Shown: positions 17,735 through 28,260 of the stretch, in pieces | Layout: every line of letters begins with the position of its first letter | Position numbering within the stretch: the first letter of the stretch is position 1 | NCBI RefSeq assembly: GCF_001624695.1 | Contig: NZ_JSEP01000010.1 | Location: forward strand, 62,001 to 126,000 | DNA length: 64,000 bases | Direction of reading: 5' to 3' | DNA from: Labrenzia sp. OB1 | Lineage (GTDB): Bacteria > Pseudomonadota > Alphaproteobacteria > Rhizobiales > Stappiaceae | Program-made: the position numbers and the translations under genes | Notes under the pieces: model-generated | What the model was told of the DNA's origin: nothing | The model's input: only the letters and a program-made list of their open reading frames with translations | The model's database searches: none

Positions 17735-17996
17735 CAAACGTATCAGTAAATTCAACTTCCTCTGATGGATCGGTTTTGCTAGTGTGATTTCAGGATAGGC
17801 TGAAAGGATGCGGTCGCCGGTTCGCCGGCGGCAGAAATTTGGGCCTCTTCCATCCGAAATTTGAAATTCGTTGGTCTTTCGTCAGAACAGAAACCGCCGG
17901 AGCGCCTCATTGAGGGTCAACTCCATGTGGTCAAACGGCTGATTCCAGCGATGCAAGGATTGGTGCCTGGCACCGTAAACTGAACTGGAGAGGTAA

Positions 17997-20174
<2,178 letters not shown>

Positions 20175-20199
20175 CAGCAGTCATTCCGGTAAAATTCGA

Positions 20200-20235
20200 A
20201 ACGGCGCTCCGAACCTCCGGAGCGCCGTTTTTTTT
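20200..20235 (+). terminator. Intrinsic terminator of katG
   Basis: A 10-bp GC-rich stem (CGGCGCTCCG / CGGAGCGCCG), extended by AA/TT, is followed directly by a run of eight or more T. This is the clearest rho-independent terminator in the window. Confidence 0.9.
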
Positions 20236-20458
20236 GAAAAACCTTCAATCCGTCTTCACATGGCTCGGCCAAATTTCGGTGCAAGGCTCTCAATCCCCTG
20301 AACTTTCCCGGTCACTGCAGCGCTCCGAACGTCCGGCGCCTTTCCCTGAGTGGCTTCTGTGCCAGGTGTGGCATTCGACAAGCCGGCAAGCCGCAAATCG
20401 CAGCGGCCGGTTAGCAAGCGATACCTGTCAGAACTATGCCGGTACAGGGCAATTTGTT

Positions 20459-20470
20459 TGCGATGCAGCA
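20459..20470 (+). promoter_or_regulatory. Putative PhaR/PhbF-type operator
   Basis: TGCGATGCAGCA fits the PhbF consensus TGCRNYGCASMA as I recall it, at every position. It lies about 150 bp upstream of a fabI gene and a PhaC-like gene. The genomic context supports a PHA-related regulator, but a 12-base degenerate match can arise by chance. Confidence 0.4.
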
Positions 20471-20541
20471 AGGGTCCGGCATCAGGACTATTCCGTATTT
20501 CTCAAAAAGGTCATTGTTCCGACATAAGGATCATGCTGCAC

Positions 20542-20569
20542 TGCAAACCGACCTTGGGTTGTGTTTGCA
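20542..20569. promoter_or_regulatory. Inverted repeat upstream of fabI
   Basis: TGCAAAC and GTTTGCA form 7-bp arms separated by 14 bp, about 50 bp before the start codon. The left arm is extended as CTGCACTGCAAAC, again TGC-rich. Possible second operator in the same promoter. Confidence 0.4.
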
Positions 20570-20621
20570 ATCGCCTGAGGCAGGGCTGGCCCTGAGGCCT
20601 GCCGAGCGGTTTTGGAGCAGA

Positions 20622-21392
20622 ATGCGAATGTTCGATTTGACGGGTCAAAAAGCCCTGGTTGTCGGGATCGCCAACGATCAGTCCATTGCTTACGGCTGCG
20701 CGAGGGCTTTCAGGGCACAGGGCGCCGATCTCGCCGTGACTTACCTGAATGAAAAAGCCGAACCTCATGTCCGTCCGTTGGCCGAGGCGCTGGGAGCGGA
20801 GATCATCGCGCCGCTGGATGTGCGCGATGCAGCTCAACTCGATGCGCTGTTTGCGCAAATCACGGAAAAATGGGGAAGGCTGGATACGCTGCTGCATTCC
20901 ATTGCCTATTCCAGGAAGGAAGACCTCCACGGCCGGGTGATCGATTGCTCCGCCGATGGCTTCGGTGAAGCGATGGACATTTCCGTGCATTCCTTCCTGC
21001 GCATGATCGGCAAGGCGGAGCCTCTCATGAGCCATGGCGGCACCTGTATGACGGTTTCCTTCATGGGCGCGCAGAAGGTGGTCGACAACTACGGCGTGAT
21101 GGGACCGGTCAAGGCAGCGCTTGAAGCCGTGACCCGCTCCGCAGCGGTGGAACTCGGGCCAAAAGGCATATCCGTTCATGCCCTGTCGCCGGGACCGCTT
21201 AAGACACGCGCCGCCTCGGGAATTGCGGCGTTCGACGCGCTGCTCAACGACGCCGCCGAACGCGCGCCGACCCATCAACTCGCAACGATTGACGATGTTG
21301 GCGCCTATGCGGCGTTTCTTGCCAGCCGGGAGGCTTTCAATGTTACCGGCGTCGTTCATCCGATCGACGGCGGTTACAGCATTCTTGGATAG
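20622..21392 (+). CDS. fabI: Enoyl-ACP reductase (FabI-type SDR)
   Basis: A 256-residue short-chain dehydrogenase of the FabI type, which reduces enoyl-ACP with NAD(P)H in fatty-acid synthesis. The FabI-type nucleotide-binding start ALVVGIANDQSIAYG replaces the usual SDR GxxxGxG. Active-site Tyr157 and Lys164 show the FabI Y-x6-K spacing (YGVMGPVK). Near the C-terminus come PGPLKTRAASGI and VHPIDGGYSILG. The start may be the ATG at 20622 or 20628; both follow a GGAG at 20614-20617, and the upstream open frame is ignored. It precedes a PhaC-like DUF3141 gene by nine bases, so it may serve a PHA-linked pathway rather than be the sole housekeeping FabI. Confidence 0.88.
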   Translation: MRMFDLTGQKALVVGIANDQSIAYGCARAFRAQGADLAVTYLNEKAEPHVRPLAEALGAEIIAPLDVRDAAQLDALFAQITEKWGRLDTLLHSIAYSRKEDLHGRVIDCSADGFGEAMDISVHSFLRMIGKAEPLMSHGGTCMTVSFMGAQKVVDNYGVMGPVKAALEAVTRSAAVELGPKGISVHALSPGPLKTRAASGIAAFDALLNDAAERAPTHQLATIDDVGAYAAFLASREAFNVTGVVHPIDGGYSILG

Positions 21393-21401
21393 GAGGTCCC
21401 G

Positions 21402-23639
21402 ATGAAGGACATGTTCGACGCTTTCGAAAAAGGCCACAACGAATTTTTGAATGCGCTCAATGACAGCACCGCATGGACACCATCCGCGCGCTTCACGGCG
21501 CTGCAGGCCCAGGCCACGGAACTGTCCAATCTTGCGGAACTGATGGGCCGTGGGCTGGGCAAAAATCTGACCAAGATCACCGAAACCCATAAGGAACGCT
21601 GGCAGAAAAGCCTGTGGGACTTCAACCAGGCCATGGAAAGCATGGGCCGGACCCAGAAAGCCGGAGGGCTTTTCGGTGCCTGGGAAGACTACTGGAAGGA
21701 TGCCTCCCAGCGCATGGTCCTGACGATGGACACCCTGCGCCAGCGCGGCGACAATTTTCTCGAGCACGAGGAGGCGGGATGTCCGCCGGTTCTCAAATAC
21801 GATTATGACGTGGTCCTCGACGGAGCGGATCTGCCGCACCCGAGCTGCTATAGTCTGCTGAAGATCGTACCTCCCAGGGATGCATACTGCCGGGAGCACA
21901 AGCCCTGGAAACGGCCCTATATCATCATCGATCCGCGTGCGGGCCACGGCTCCGGCATCGGTGGGTTCAAGCCGGACAGTCAGGTTGGCGTCGCCTTGCG
22001 TGACGGTCATCCGGTCTATTTCGTCGCTTTCAGCCGGATGCCGGAAAAAGGTCAGACCCTGGCAGATGTCACCCGTTCCGAAGCGGCATTCGTCCGCAAG
22101 GTGATGGAACTGCACCCGGAGGCGCCACATCCCACTATCACCGGCAACTGTCAGGGTGGCTGGGCAACCCTGATCCTGGCGGCAATGAACCCGGACCTGA
22201 CGGGACCGATCCTGCTGAATGGCGCTCCGGTATCGACCTGGTCCGGCCGGGTGGGAGAAAACCCGATGCGCTACAATGCGGGCGTTCTGGGCGGAACCTG
22301 GAACGCGATGTATTATTCCGACCTCGGACACGGTGTCTTCGACGGGGCTGACATCGTCCAGAATTTTGAAATGCTGAACCCGGCGCGCAATTACTTCGGC
22401 AAGTACTACGACCTCTATGCCAAGGTCGACACCGAGCCGGACCGGTTCCTCGAGTTCGAACGCTGGTGGGGCGGTTACTTCCTCCTGAATGAAGCTGAAA
22501 TGAAGTGGATTGTCGAACAGCTCTTCGTCGGCAACCGGCTGTCCAAGAACGAGGCCCAGCTTGAACCGGGTGTCAATATCGACATCAGGCAGATTCGTGC
22601 GCCCATCATCGTCTTTGCCAGTTGGGGCGACAACATCACTCCGCCGCAGCAGGCAATCAACTGGATCATGGACACCTATACGGACGAGCGGGAAATCGCC
22701 ATCCGGGGGCAGCGGATCATCTACATGATCCACGATCAGGTCGGACATCTCGGCATCTTCGTATCGTCGAAAATCGCCAAAAAGGAACACACCGAAGTCA
22801 CATCGACCCTGAAAACCATCGAAGCGCTGGCTCCGGGTCTATATGAAATGACCATCGACGATTACGAAGGCGATCTCCTGGAGCGCGAATTCACGGTCAG
22901 CTTCCATGAACGCACGATGGACGACCTGAAGCTGATTGACGATGGTCGGGACGATGAAATCCCCTTTGCCGCCGTCGCCCGGGCATCTGAACAGCAGGCC
23001 GAATTCTACGATGTGTGCGTCCGGCCTTTCGTTCAGGCAGGGGTCACCGAACAGAGCGCCGATCTGCGCCGCAAGACGCATTCGCTGAGGGTTCAGCGGG
23101 CTTCGTTTTCAAGTCTCAATCCTTTCCTGAGCGCGTTGCCGGGCTGGGCCGAGCGTGCACGTGAGCAAAGAACGCCCGCCGCTCCGGACAATCCGTTCGT
23201 CGAACTTCAGCATGTCAACGCGGCGCTGGTGGAGCAATCGATGGATCTCTATCGGGATCTGCGCGACACGATGTACGAGACTCTCTTTTTCACCATCTGG
23301 GGTTCACCCTATATGCGCTGGTTCGGCCGTCCCAGGCAGCCGGGCAGGACACTGAAAGGCAAGGACGAAATGCGCAGTCTGCCGCCGGTGCAGGCCGCGC
23401 TGATGCATATGGAGGAAGGCGGGTTCTGCGAAGCGGTGATCCGTATGCTGATCCTTCTGGCCGAAAGCCGTGGCACGGTTCGCCGCGACCGGCTGGAACG
23501 CTCCGCCCGGGTACTGAACCAGGACGAGCCGTTCAAGTCGCTGACGCCGGATGAACGCAGTTTCATGCTCCGCGAGCAGACCCTGATCGTGGAATTTGCC
23601 CGCGATCAGGCAATCGAAGCCCTGCCCAAACTTCTCTGA
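21402..23639 (+). CDS. DUF3141 protein, PHA-synthase-like alpha/beta hydrolase
   Basis: A 745-residue protein of the DUF3141 family, often annotated as poly(3-hydroxyalkanoate) synthetase-related. The central alpha/beta-hydrolase domain has a Cys nucleophile box GNCQGGW (Cys250), the PhaC-type G-x-C-x-G-G, with Asp410 (WGDNITPP) and His449 (QVGHLGIF) completing a plausible Cys-Asp-His triad. The N-terminal 110 residues are helical and phasin-like in composition. The last 150 residues form a separate helical domain (EEGGFCEAVIRMLILLAESRG). It follows fabI closely and has an AGGAGG-type ribosome binding site. Actual polymerase activity is unproven for this family; hydrolase or thioesterase roles are possible. 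Confidence 0.82.
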   Translation: MKDMFDAFEKGHNEFLNALNDSTAWTPSARFTALQAQATELSNLAELMGRGLGKNLTKITETHKERWQKSLWDFNQAMESMGRTQKAGGLFGAWEDYWKDASQRMVLTMDTLRQRGDNFLEHEEAGCPPVLKYDYDVVLDGADLPHPSCYSLLKIVPPRDAYCREHKPWKRPYIIIDPRAGHGSGIGGFKPDSQVGVALRDGHPVYFVAFSRMPEKGQTLADVTRSEAAFVRKVMELHPEAPHPTITGNCQGGWATLILAAMNPDLTGPILLNGAPVSTWSGRVGENPMRYNAGVLGGTWNAMYYSDLGHGVFDGADIVQNFEMLNPARNYFGKYYDLYAKVDTEPDRFLEFERWWGGYFLLNEAEMKWIVEQLFVGNRLSKNEAQLEPGVNIDIRQIRAPIIVFASWGDNITPPQQAINWIMDTYTDEREIAIRGQRIIYMIHDQVGHLGIFVSSKIAKKEHTEVTSTLKTIEALAPGLYEMTIDDYEGDLLEREFTVSFHERTMDDLKLIDDGRDDEIPFAAVARASEQQAEFYDVCVRPFVQAGVTEQSADLRRKTHSLRVQRASFSSLNPFLSALPGWAERAREQRTPAAPDNPFVELQHVNAALVEQSMDLYRDLRDTMYETLFFTIWGSPYMRWFGRPRQPGRTLKGKDEMRSLPPVQAALMHMEEGGFCEAVIRMLILLAESRGTVRRDRLERSARVLNQDEPFKSLTPDERSFMLREQTLIVEFARDQAIEALPKLL

Positions 23640-23669
23640 ACGAGGGAAGACCGTGAACTGGCGTCAAAG

Positions 23670-24053
23670 GTGGTGCGTTACGTGCCGGGGATCATCGAAG
23701 AGATGGCACCCCATACGCTTGAATTGCTGAAAACGTTCAATCAAGTCTTGGGCCTTCCGCCCGTCTCGGGAGACATCACCGAGGATCCGCTCCTGTCAGC
23801 GGGCCCGAACGGCGGTGCGCAGACGGTACGCCTGCCGGATCGGCAGAGCGAAGATACACACGGCAAGTTCATGGACGAGGCGGCCGCCCTTATGGAAGAG
23901 AAGGTGGTTTCCACGTCTCCTGCACCTGAAAAAAGGTCACCCCGCAAACCTGCCGGCTGCAAGGCGTCTGTTCGCAAGACCACCAGGCCGGCAACCGCCA
24001 AATCGGCTGCCTTGCGCAAACCGGCAAAGACTTCCGAAGAACCGGCCGAATAG
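23670..24053 (+). CDS. Small protein with Lys/Ala/Pro-rich tail, unknown function
   Basis: A 127-residue open frame starting at GTG, with AAAGG immediately before it; an ATG at 23703 is the alternative start. The first 60 residues look like an ordinary short helical protein (MAPHTLELLKTFNQVLGLPP). The last 50 are rich in Lys, Ala, Pro and Thr (RSPRKPAG, TRPATAKSAALRKPAKT), like histone H1-type or PHA-granule DNA-binding tails (PhaM/PhaF style). It is 30 bp downstream of the DUF3141 gene in the same direction, so probably co-transcribed. No family recognised with certainty. Confidence 0.5.
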   Translation: MVRYVPGIIEEMAPHTLELLKTFNQVLGLPPVSGDITEDPLLSAGPNGGAQTVRLPDRQSEDTHGKFMDEAAALMEEKVVSTSPAPEKRSPRKPAGCKASVRKTTRPATAKSAALRKPAKTSEEPAE

Positions 24054-24391
24054 GACGTGGCGAACAAGGCCTTGCGAATGGGGCGGCCGAACAAGGAAAA
24101 GCGGGACGTCCGGGCCTCTCGAACGTCCCCAGAGCCCCTCTGGATTTTATTGGAGTTAGGCTCTGATCTGGAAAAAATTTCGTTTTCCGGCTTATTTGGC
24201 AGGGTGCGATATGGCTATCAGCCCATCTGTTCAGGCCACGACAAAAATTAGCTATGTCAGAATAGCAAGAACACCGGGCACGGCAAGTCCGTTGCGGACG
24301 GAAAACCGCTATATCGGTATTGCGCCACACGCACCAATTGGCCAAAGGTGAAAACCGACCGAAGTGCCACATCAAGGCGGAACCATCCTGC
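24054..24391. other. Intergenic region before DUF2157 gene
   Basis: This 338-bp gap has no supported gene. A small hairpin CCAGAG-CCC-CTCTGG followed by ATTTTATT at 24129-24150 may terminate the PHA-related operon. The part around 24150-24260 is AT-rich and is the likely promoter for the downstream pair. Confidence 0.4.
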
Positions 24392-25753
24392 ATGTTTGAC
24401 TGGGCCTACAAGAAACGCCTGAAAGACGATCTGGAAATATGGGCCGCGAACGGCTGGGTAACCTCCGAAGGCGCGTCAGCCATTCTCCGGGATCAGGAGC
24501 GCGACGATGGCCGCTCGCGGTTGCCGATGGCTCTTGCGGGCATCGGCATGGTGTGCGTCGCTCTTGCGGTGTTTGCCTTTATCGCGGCGAACTGGGACGC
24601 GATCCCGAAATTCGTGAAGCTCGCGGGAATTGCCGCTCTGGTCGCCGGCAGCCACTGGCTGGCGGCCGTCGCTGCCGTGAAAGACCGAAAGGGCATATCG
24701 GACCTGGCAACCGGATTCGCAACGCTTGTGTTCGTCGGCGGCATGGCACTTGTCGGCCAGATATTCCATTTGCCGTCCGACTGGGCTGGTGGGGCTTTTC
24801 TGGTTGTTGTCGGGGGCCTTGCCGCCGCCTGGCTGACCGGATCGAAAACCGCACTCGTCGTCGCTTGCGTCGCGGCTGTCATCTGGCAGGTGACCCGGTC
24901 TGATATCGGTGCGCCCGATCCGCTGCAGGACCTCATCGGGCTGGTGTTTCTTGTGGCCGTCGCCGCCCACGCTGTCGTTTACCCGGCCCGTCTGTCGCGC
25001 TGGGCGGCAATCAGCCTGCTTTGGGTGGCCTATGGCCGCTGGTTTGGCGATACCGCGGATCTGTTGGGTGGCGGGGACGATGCCGTTTCGGCCATGGCAT
25101 TGGCCGGCGCGGGCGGGCTTGCCGCCATTCTGTTGCAGCTCGACGCCGTTGCGGACCTGTTCGTCAAGTGGTCCAGCGGCAGGCCTGAGCGCCGCCATGG
25201 TCACTGGCTGATGACACGTTCGCTGCAGGACGCCGGTCTTCTGGTGCTCTGCGCACTGATTGTGCTCTGTCTGGTTCTTGAACCCGAATTCCACGGCAAC
25301 CACTATTCGCTCGGCTTGATGGCCATACCGGGCCTGGTGCCTCTGGGGCTGGCGGTTTTCCTGTGTGGCACGGGGCTGCTGTTGTCCTTCAAGTCCGCGA
25401 AATCCATGGCGCTGTTCGCGGTGGCCGGGCTCTCACTCCTGACACTTCTGGTGCCTCTTGCAACGGCCAATGTCCCGATCCGTGCCGCAATGTGCCTGGC
25501 GGCGCTGACCGCACTTTGCGCGCTTGGGACATGGTACAACAACCGCTTCTGGATGCTGTGTGCCTATCTCGGCCTGACGGCGGTTGCTCTCTGGCTGTTG
25601 CAGGTCACGGTCGGATCGCTGCTCGGCCAGTCGCTGTTCTTCCTGGTTGCCGGCCTTCTTCTGCTCGCCATGGCGATCTGGCTTGCACGGGTATTCCGCA
25701 AGAAGCAGACCCTTCCCGAGAGCCCGGAGAACGCCCGGGAGACCCGCTCATGA
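24392..25753 (+). CDS. DUF2157 multi-pass membrane protein
   Basis: A 453-residue inner-membrane protein. After a soluble N-terminus (about 1-45, with the conserved-looking DDLEIWAANGWVTSEGASAIL) come about a dozen hydrophobic helices, starting GIGMVCVALAVFAFIAANWDAIP. This N-terminal motif and the first helix ending in NWD are typical of DUF2157. The start at 24392 is chosen because MFDWAYKKRLKDDLE begins the family; the frame extends upstream without support. It overlaps the next gene by ATGA. DUF2157 and GDYXXLXY proteins are commonly encoded as a pair; function is unknown. Confidence 0.85.
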   Translation: MFDWAYKKRLKDDLEIWAANGWVTSEGASAILRDQERDDGRSRLPMALAGIGMVCVALAVFAFIAANWDAIPKFVKLAGIAALVAGSHWLAAVAAVKDRKGISDLATGFATLVFVGGMALVGQIFHLPSDWAGGAFLVVVGGLAAAWLTGSKTALVVACVAAVIWQVTRSDIGAPDPLQDLIGLVFLVAVAAHAVVYPARLSRWAAISLLWVAYGRWFGDTADLLGGGDDAVSAMALAGAGGLAAILLQLDAVADLFVKWSSGRPERRHGHWLMTRSLQDAGLLVLCALIVLCLVLEPEFHGNHYSLGLMAIPGLVPLGLAVFLCGTGLLLSFKSAKSMALFAVAGLSLLTLLVPLATANVPIRAAMCLAALTALCALGTWYNNRFWMLCAYLGLTAVALWLLQVTVGSLLGQSLFFLVAGLLLLAMAIWLARVFRKKQTLPESPENARETRS

Positions 25754-26328
25754 CACAGTCTGCCGATGCGATCCCTTCAACCAAGCTGTTTTCCATTCGC
25801 GCGATCTACCTGCGCTGGGGGCTGCTTGCGCTCATTCAGCTCGCCCTGATTTCCATTCCCCTTGTCGATCGCCTCCAGGTCCAGTTCACGGGTAAGGTCG
25901 TTCAACTGGAAACCGTTCCGGTCGATCCGCGCGACCTCCTGCGCGGTGACTATGTCGTCATCAATCTCGCAATCACCAGCGTTTCAACAGATCTTCCGGG
26001 GAGCGACGGATTGCGATCCGGCGACAGGGTCTATGTCGGGCTTTCGGCGGACGACGGCGGCATTGCACGCCCTGTCCTCCTTGCAAAGAGCCGGGACAGC
26101 GCAGGCCCATTGGCGATTGCCGGGACGGTTCGGAGCGCGACTGGAGAAACCCTTCGCATCGATTACGGCATCGACGCATTCTTTTTGCCGGAAGGCGAGG
26201 GCCGGGTCATCGAACGGCTGGACACGAAACGCGTGCTTCTGGAAGTCTCTATCGCCGAAGACGGGCGATCCCTGCCGCTGACTCTGCTTGTCGACGGAAA
26301 AGCCTTCCGCTCCGACAGCATATTTTGA
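25750..26328 (+). CDS. GDYXXLXY-domain membrane protein
   Basis: A 192-residue protein with one N-terminal membrane segment (about 22-42) followed by an extracytoplasmic domain. The hallmark appears as LRGDYVVINLAI near residue 65-76, matching the GDYxxLxY family. The start codon overlaps the stop of the DUF2157 gene, so the two are translationally coupled and may form a complex in the membrane. The frame is open upstream, but that part is the shadow of the DUF2157 gene. Function unknown. Confidence 0.83.
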   Translation: MTQSADAIPSTKLFSIRAIYLRWGLLALIQLALISIPLVDRLQVQFTGKVVQLETVPVDPRDLLRGDYVVINLAITSVSTDLPGSDGLRSGDRVYVGLSADDGGIARPVLLAKSRDSAGPLAIAGTVRSATGETLRIDYGIDAFFLPEGEGRVIERLDTKRVLLEVSIAEDGRSLPLTLLVDGKAFRSDSIF

Positions 26329-26386
26329 CGGATGCCTCGTCTGGCGGTATGAGCGCTGCAGCTCTTTCCTCCGTCCAGGGTATGAA

Positions 26387-27430
26387 ATGTCCGATCCAGC
26401 GCTCGAAACGCTTTTGCTGCCTTTAGAAACCGAAGCCGTTGAGCTTGCCGCCGGCTCGAAGGTCCTGTTCCTGCGCGCCCGCGCGGGCCGGGCGCTCGCC
26501 GCTTTGCAGGACCTTGAGACGCTGTGCGTCCAGAGTTTCGCGCCGGACCGGGATGCCCTGATGAAAGCGGGTTTCCGTGTGGAAGCTGAAACGGACGAGG
26601 ACGGCTTCGACGCGGTGCTGCTTCTGCCCGGACGCCAGCGCCAGGAGGCCCGGGCGCAACTTGCGAAGGCTGTTTCCAGCGCGAGAGAAGGCGGGCTGTT
26701 CATCGCCTGCGCACCCAACACGGAAGGCGCGAAGACCCTGGAAAGCGATCTGGCCGACCTCATGGGCGGATCGGAAAAGCTCTCCAAGAACAAGTGCCGC
26801 GTTGTCTGGCATCGTGTCGCGGCGGATGCCGTGAACAGGGACCTTCTGGAAGACTGGCGGGGGCTCGATGCGCCGCGGCAGGTTCTGGAGGGCAGCTATA
26901 TCAGCCGACCCGGTATTTTCGCCTGGGACCGGATCGATCCGGCATCGAAACTGCTGGCCGGCCTGTTGCCGGAAACCCTGAAGGGACGCGGCGCCGATCT
27001 GGGCGCCGGCTTCGGCTACCTTGCCCGCGCTGTTCTTGAAAAAGCTCCGAAAGTTACCTCCCTGGATCTTTATGAGGCCGAAAAACGCGCGCTCGATCTG
27101 GCGGAACAGAACCTTGCGGCCTTCAAGGGGCAAAAGCCGATGACCGGCATCTGGTCCGATGTGACCAGGGGCATCGAGGGGCCTTATGATTTCATCGTCT
27201 CCAACCCGCCGTTCCATCAGGCGGGCAGGGCCGAGCGTACAGACGTCGGCCAGGGTTTCATCCGTGCTGCCGCAGCCGGTCTCAGGCCCGGTGGCGATTT
27301 CTACATGGTCGCCAACCGGCATCTGCCCTACGAGAAGACGCTTGGTGAAGTCTTCGCCAACATCACCCAACTGGCCGACGAGGGCGGTTACAAGGTGATC
27401 AGGGCGGTCAAGGCGAAGGGAGGGCGCTAG
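26387..27430 (+). CDS. rsmC: 16S rRNA (guanine-N2)-methyltransferase, RsmC-type
   Basis: A 347-residue methyltransferase with a degenerate N-terminal methyltransferase-like domain (about 1-165) and a catalytic C-terminal domain, as in RsmC/RlmG. The SAM-binding motif is ADLGAGFGYLAR, and the N2-guanine signature NPPF occurs as VSNPPFHQAGR. RsmC methylates G1207 of 16S rRNA; RlmG (23S G1835) is the main alternative. It is followed after one base by a 16S pseudouridine synthase gene, which favours a small-subunit role. The start ATG at 26387 opens the recognisable MSDPALETLLLPLE. Confidence 0.83.
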   Translation: MSDPALETLLLPLETEAVELAAGSKVLFLRARAGRALAALQDLETLCVQSFAPDRDALMKAGFRVEAETDEDGFDAVLLLPGRQRQEARAQLAKAVSSAREGGLFIACAPNTEGAKTLESDLADLMGGSEKLSKNKCRVVWHRVAADAVNRDLLEDWRGLDAPRQVLEGSYISRPGIFAWDRIDPASKLLAGLLPETLKGRGADLGAGFGYLARAVLEKAPKVTSLDLYEAEKRALDLAEQNLAAFKGQKPMTGIWSDVTRGIEGPYDFIVSNPPFHQAGRAERTDVGQGFIRAAAAGLRPGGDFYMVANRHLPYEKTLGEVFANITQLADEGGYKVIRAVKAKGGR

Positions 27431-27431
27431 G

Positions 27432-28136
27432 ATGCGGCTGGTAAAGCTTCTCGCCAATCTCGGCTATGGCAGCCGCAAGGAAATGCAGACCGCGATCCGC
27501 AACGGCTGGGTGACCGACCGCGAAGGAAACCGGCTGAAGGCGGACAGCCCGGCTGCGCATGATGACATTCTCTTCGACGACGAGCCGCTCGATCCAGCTC
27601 AAGGCGTGGTCCTGCTGATGAACAAACCGCTCGGCTATACCTGCTCCGTCAAGGATCACGGGCGGCTGGTCTATGATCTCCTGCCGGACCGGTTCCGCAT
27701 GCGCAAGCCGGTGCTGTCCACCATCGGCCGCCTCGACAAGGAAACCGCCGGTGCGCTGCTTTTTACCGATGACGGAACGTTCCTGCACAAGGTGATTTCT
27801 CCCAAGGCGGAAGTCCCGAAGGTCTATGAGGTCACGCTGGACCGCCCTATGAAGGGCGACGAAGCCACGCTGTTTGCTTCGGGCGGGATGATGCTGGAAA
27901 GCGAGGTCAAGCCCTTGAAACCTGCGGGCCTTGAGGTGCTGGACGAAACCCATGCCCGCCTGACCCTGCACGAGGGCCGCTATCATCAGGCCCGGCGCAT
28001 GTTTGCCGCAACCGGCAATCACGTCACTGCGCTCGCCCGCAGCCGCATCGGCGCGCTTGGCCTTGACGGTCTGGAAGAAGGCTGCTGGAAGGTTCTGTCG
28101 GAAGACGAGAAGGCGCTGATTTTCACCGCCGAATGA
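27432..28136 (+). CDS. 16S rRNA pseudouridine synthase, RsuA family
   Basis: A 234-residue pseudouridine synthase of the RsuA/RluB/E/F group. An S4-like RNA-binding domain (about 1-60, MRLVKLLANLGYGSRKEM) precedes the catalytic domain, whose catalytic Asp lies in IGRLDKETAGALLFT. HEGRYHQARRMFAATGNHV is the family C-terminal element. RsuA targets U516 of 16S rRNA. It starts one base after the rsmC stop, forming an rRNA-modification operon. The gene is followed by a double REP-like palindrome. Confidence 0.87.
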   Translation: MRLVKLLANLGYGSRKEMQTAIRNGWVTDREGNRLKADSPAAHDDILFDDEPLDPAQGVVLLMNKPLGYTCSVKDHGRLVYDLLPDRFRMRKPVLSTIGRLDKETAGALLFTDDGTFLHKVISPKAEVPKVYEVTLDRPMKGDEATLFASGGMMLESEVKPLKPAGLEVLDETHARLTLHEGRYHQARRMFAATGNHVTALARSRIGALGLDGLEEGCWKVLSEDEKALIFTAE

Positions 28137-28171
28137 GTTTCTTGAACGCACCCGCAATTTAGCGGTGCGCA

Positions 28172-28223
28172 ACCCCGGCCTTGAGCCGGGGTCTTGGTGA
28201 TGGTCCCGGCTCAAGGCCGGGAC
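28172..28223. repeat. REP-like double palindrome, copies 2 and 3
   Basis: Two stem-loops in inverted orientation: ACCCCGGC-CTTGA-GCCGGGGT at 28172-28192 and GTCCCGGC-TCAAG-GCCGGGAC at 28203-28223. The loops are reverse complements, so the whole element can also fold as one larger hairpin. It sits between convergent genes and belongs to the same family as the copies at 13740 and 33708. Confidence 0.8.
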
Positions 28224-28260
28224 AGCAGGTGGGTCCACTGGGCAAAAGGTTCCTGCGTTG

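Larger units (their letters stand above)
20236..20621. other. Leader region upstream of fabI
   Basis: This 386-bp stretch has no gene I can support, although the fabI frame is open through its right half. It holds a PhaR/PhbF-like box at 20459-20470 and an inverted repeat TGCAAAC-N14-GTTTGCA at 20542-20569, both rich in TGC/GCA, and should contain the promoter of the fabI-DUF3141 operon. Confidence 0.45.

Noticed and set aside
20511..22790. 759-residue minus-strand ORF over fabI and DUF3141
   Set aside because: Antisense shadow of two well-supported genes with clear motifs.
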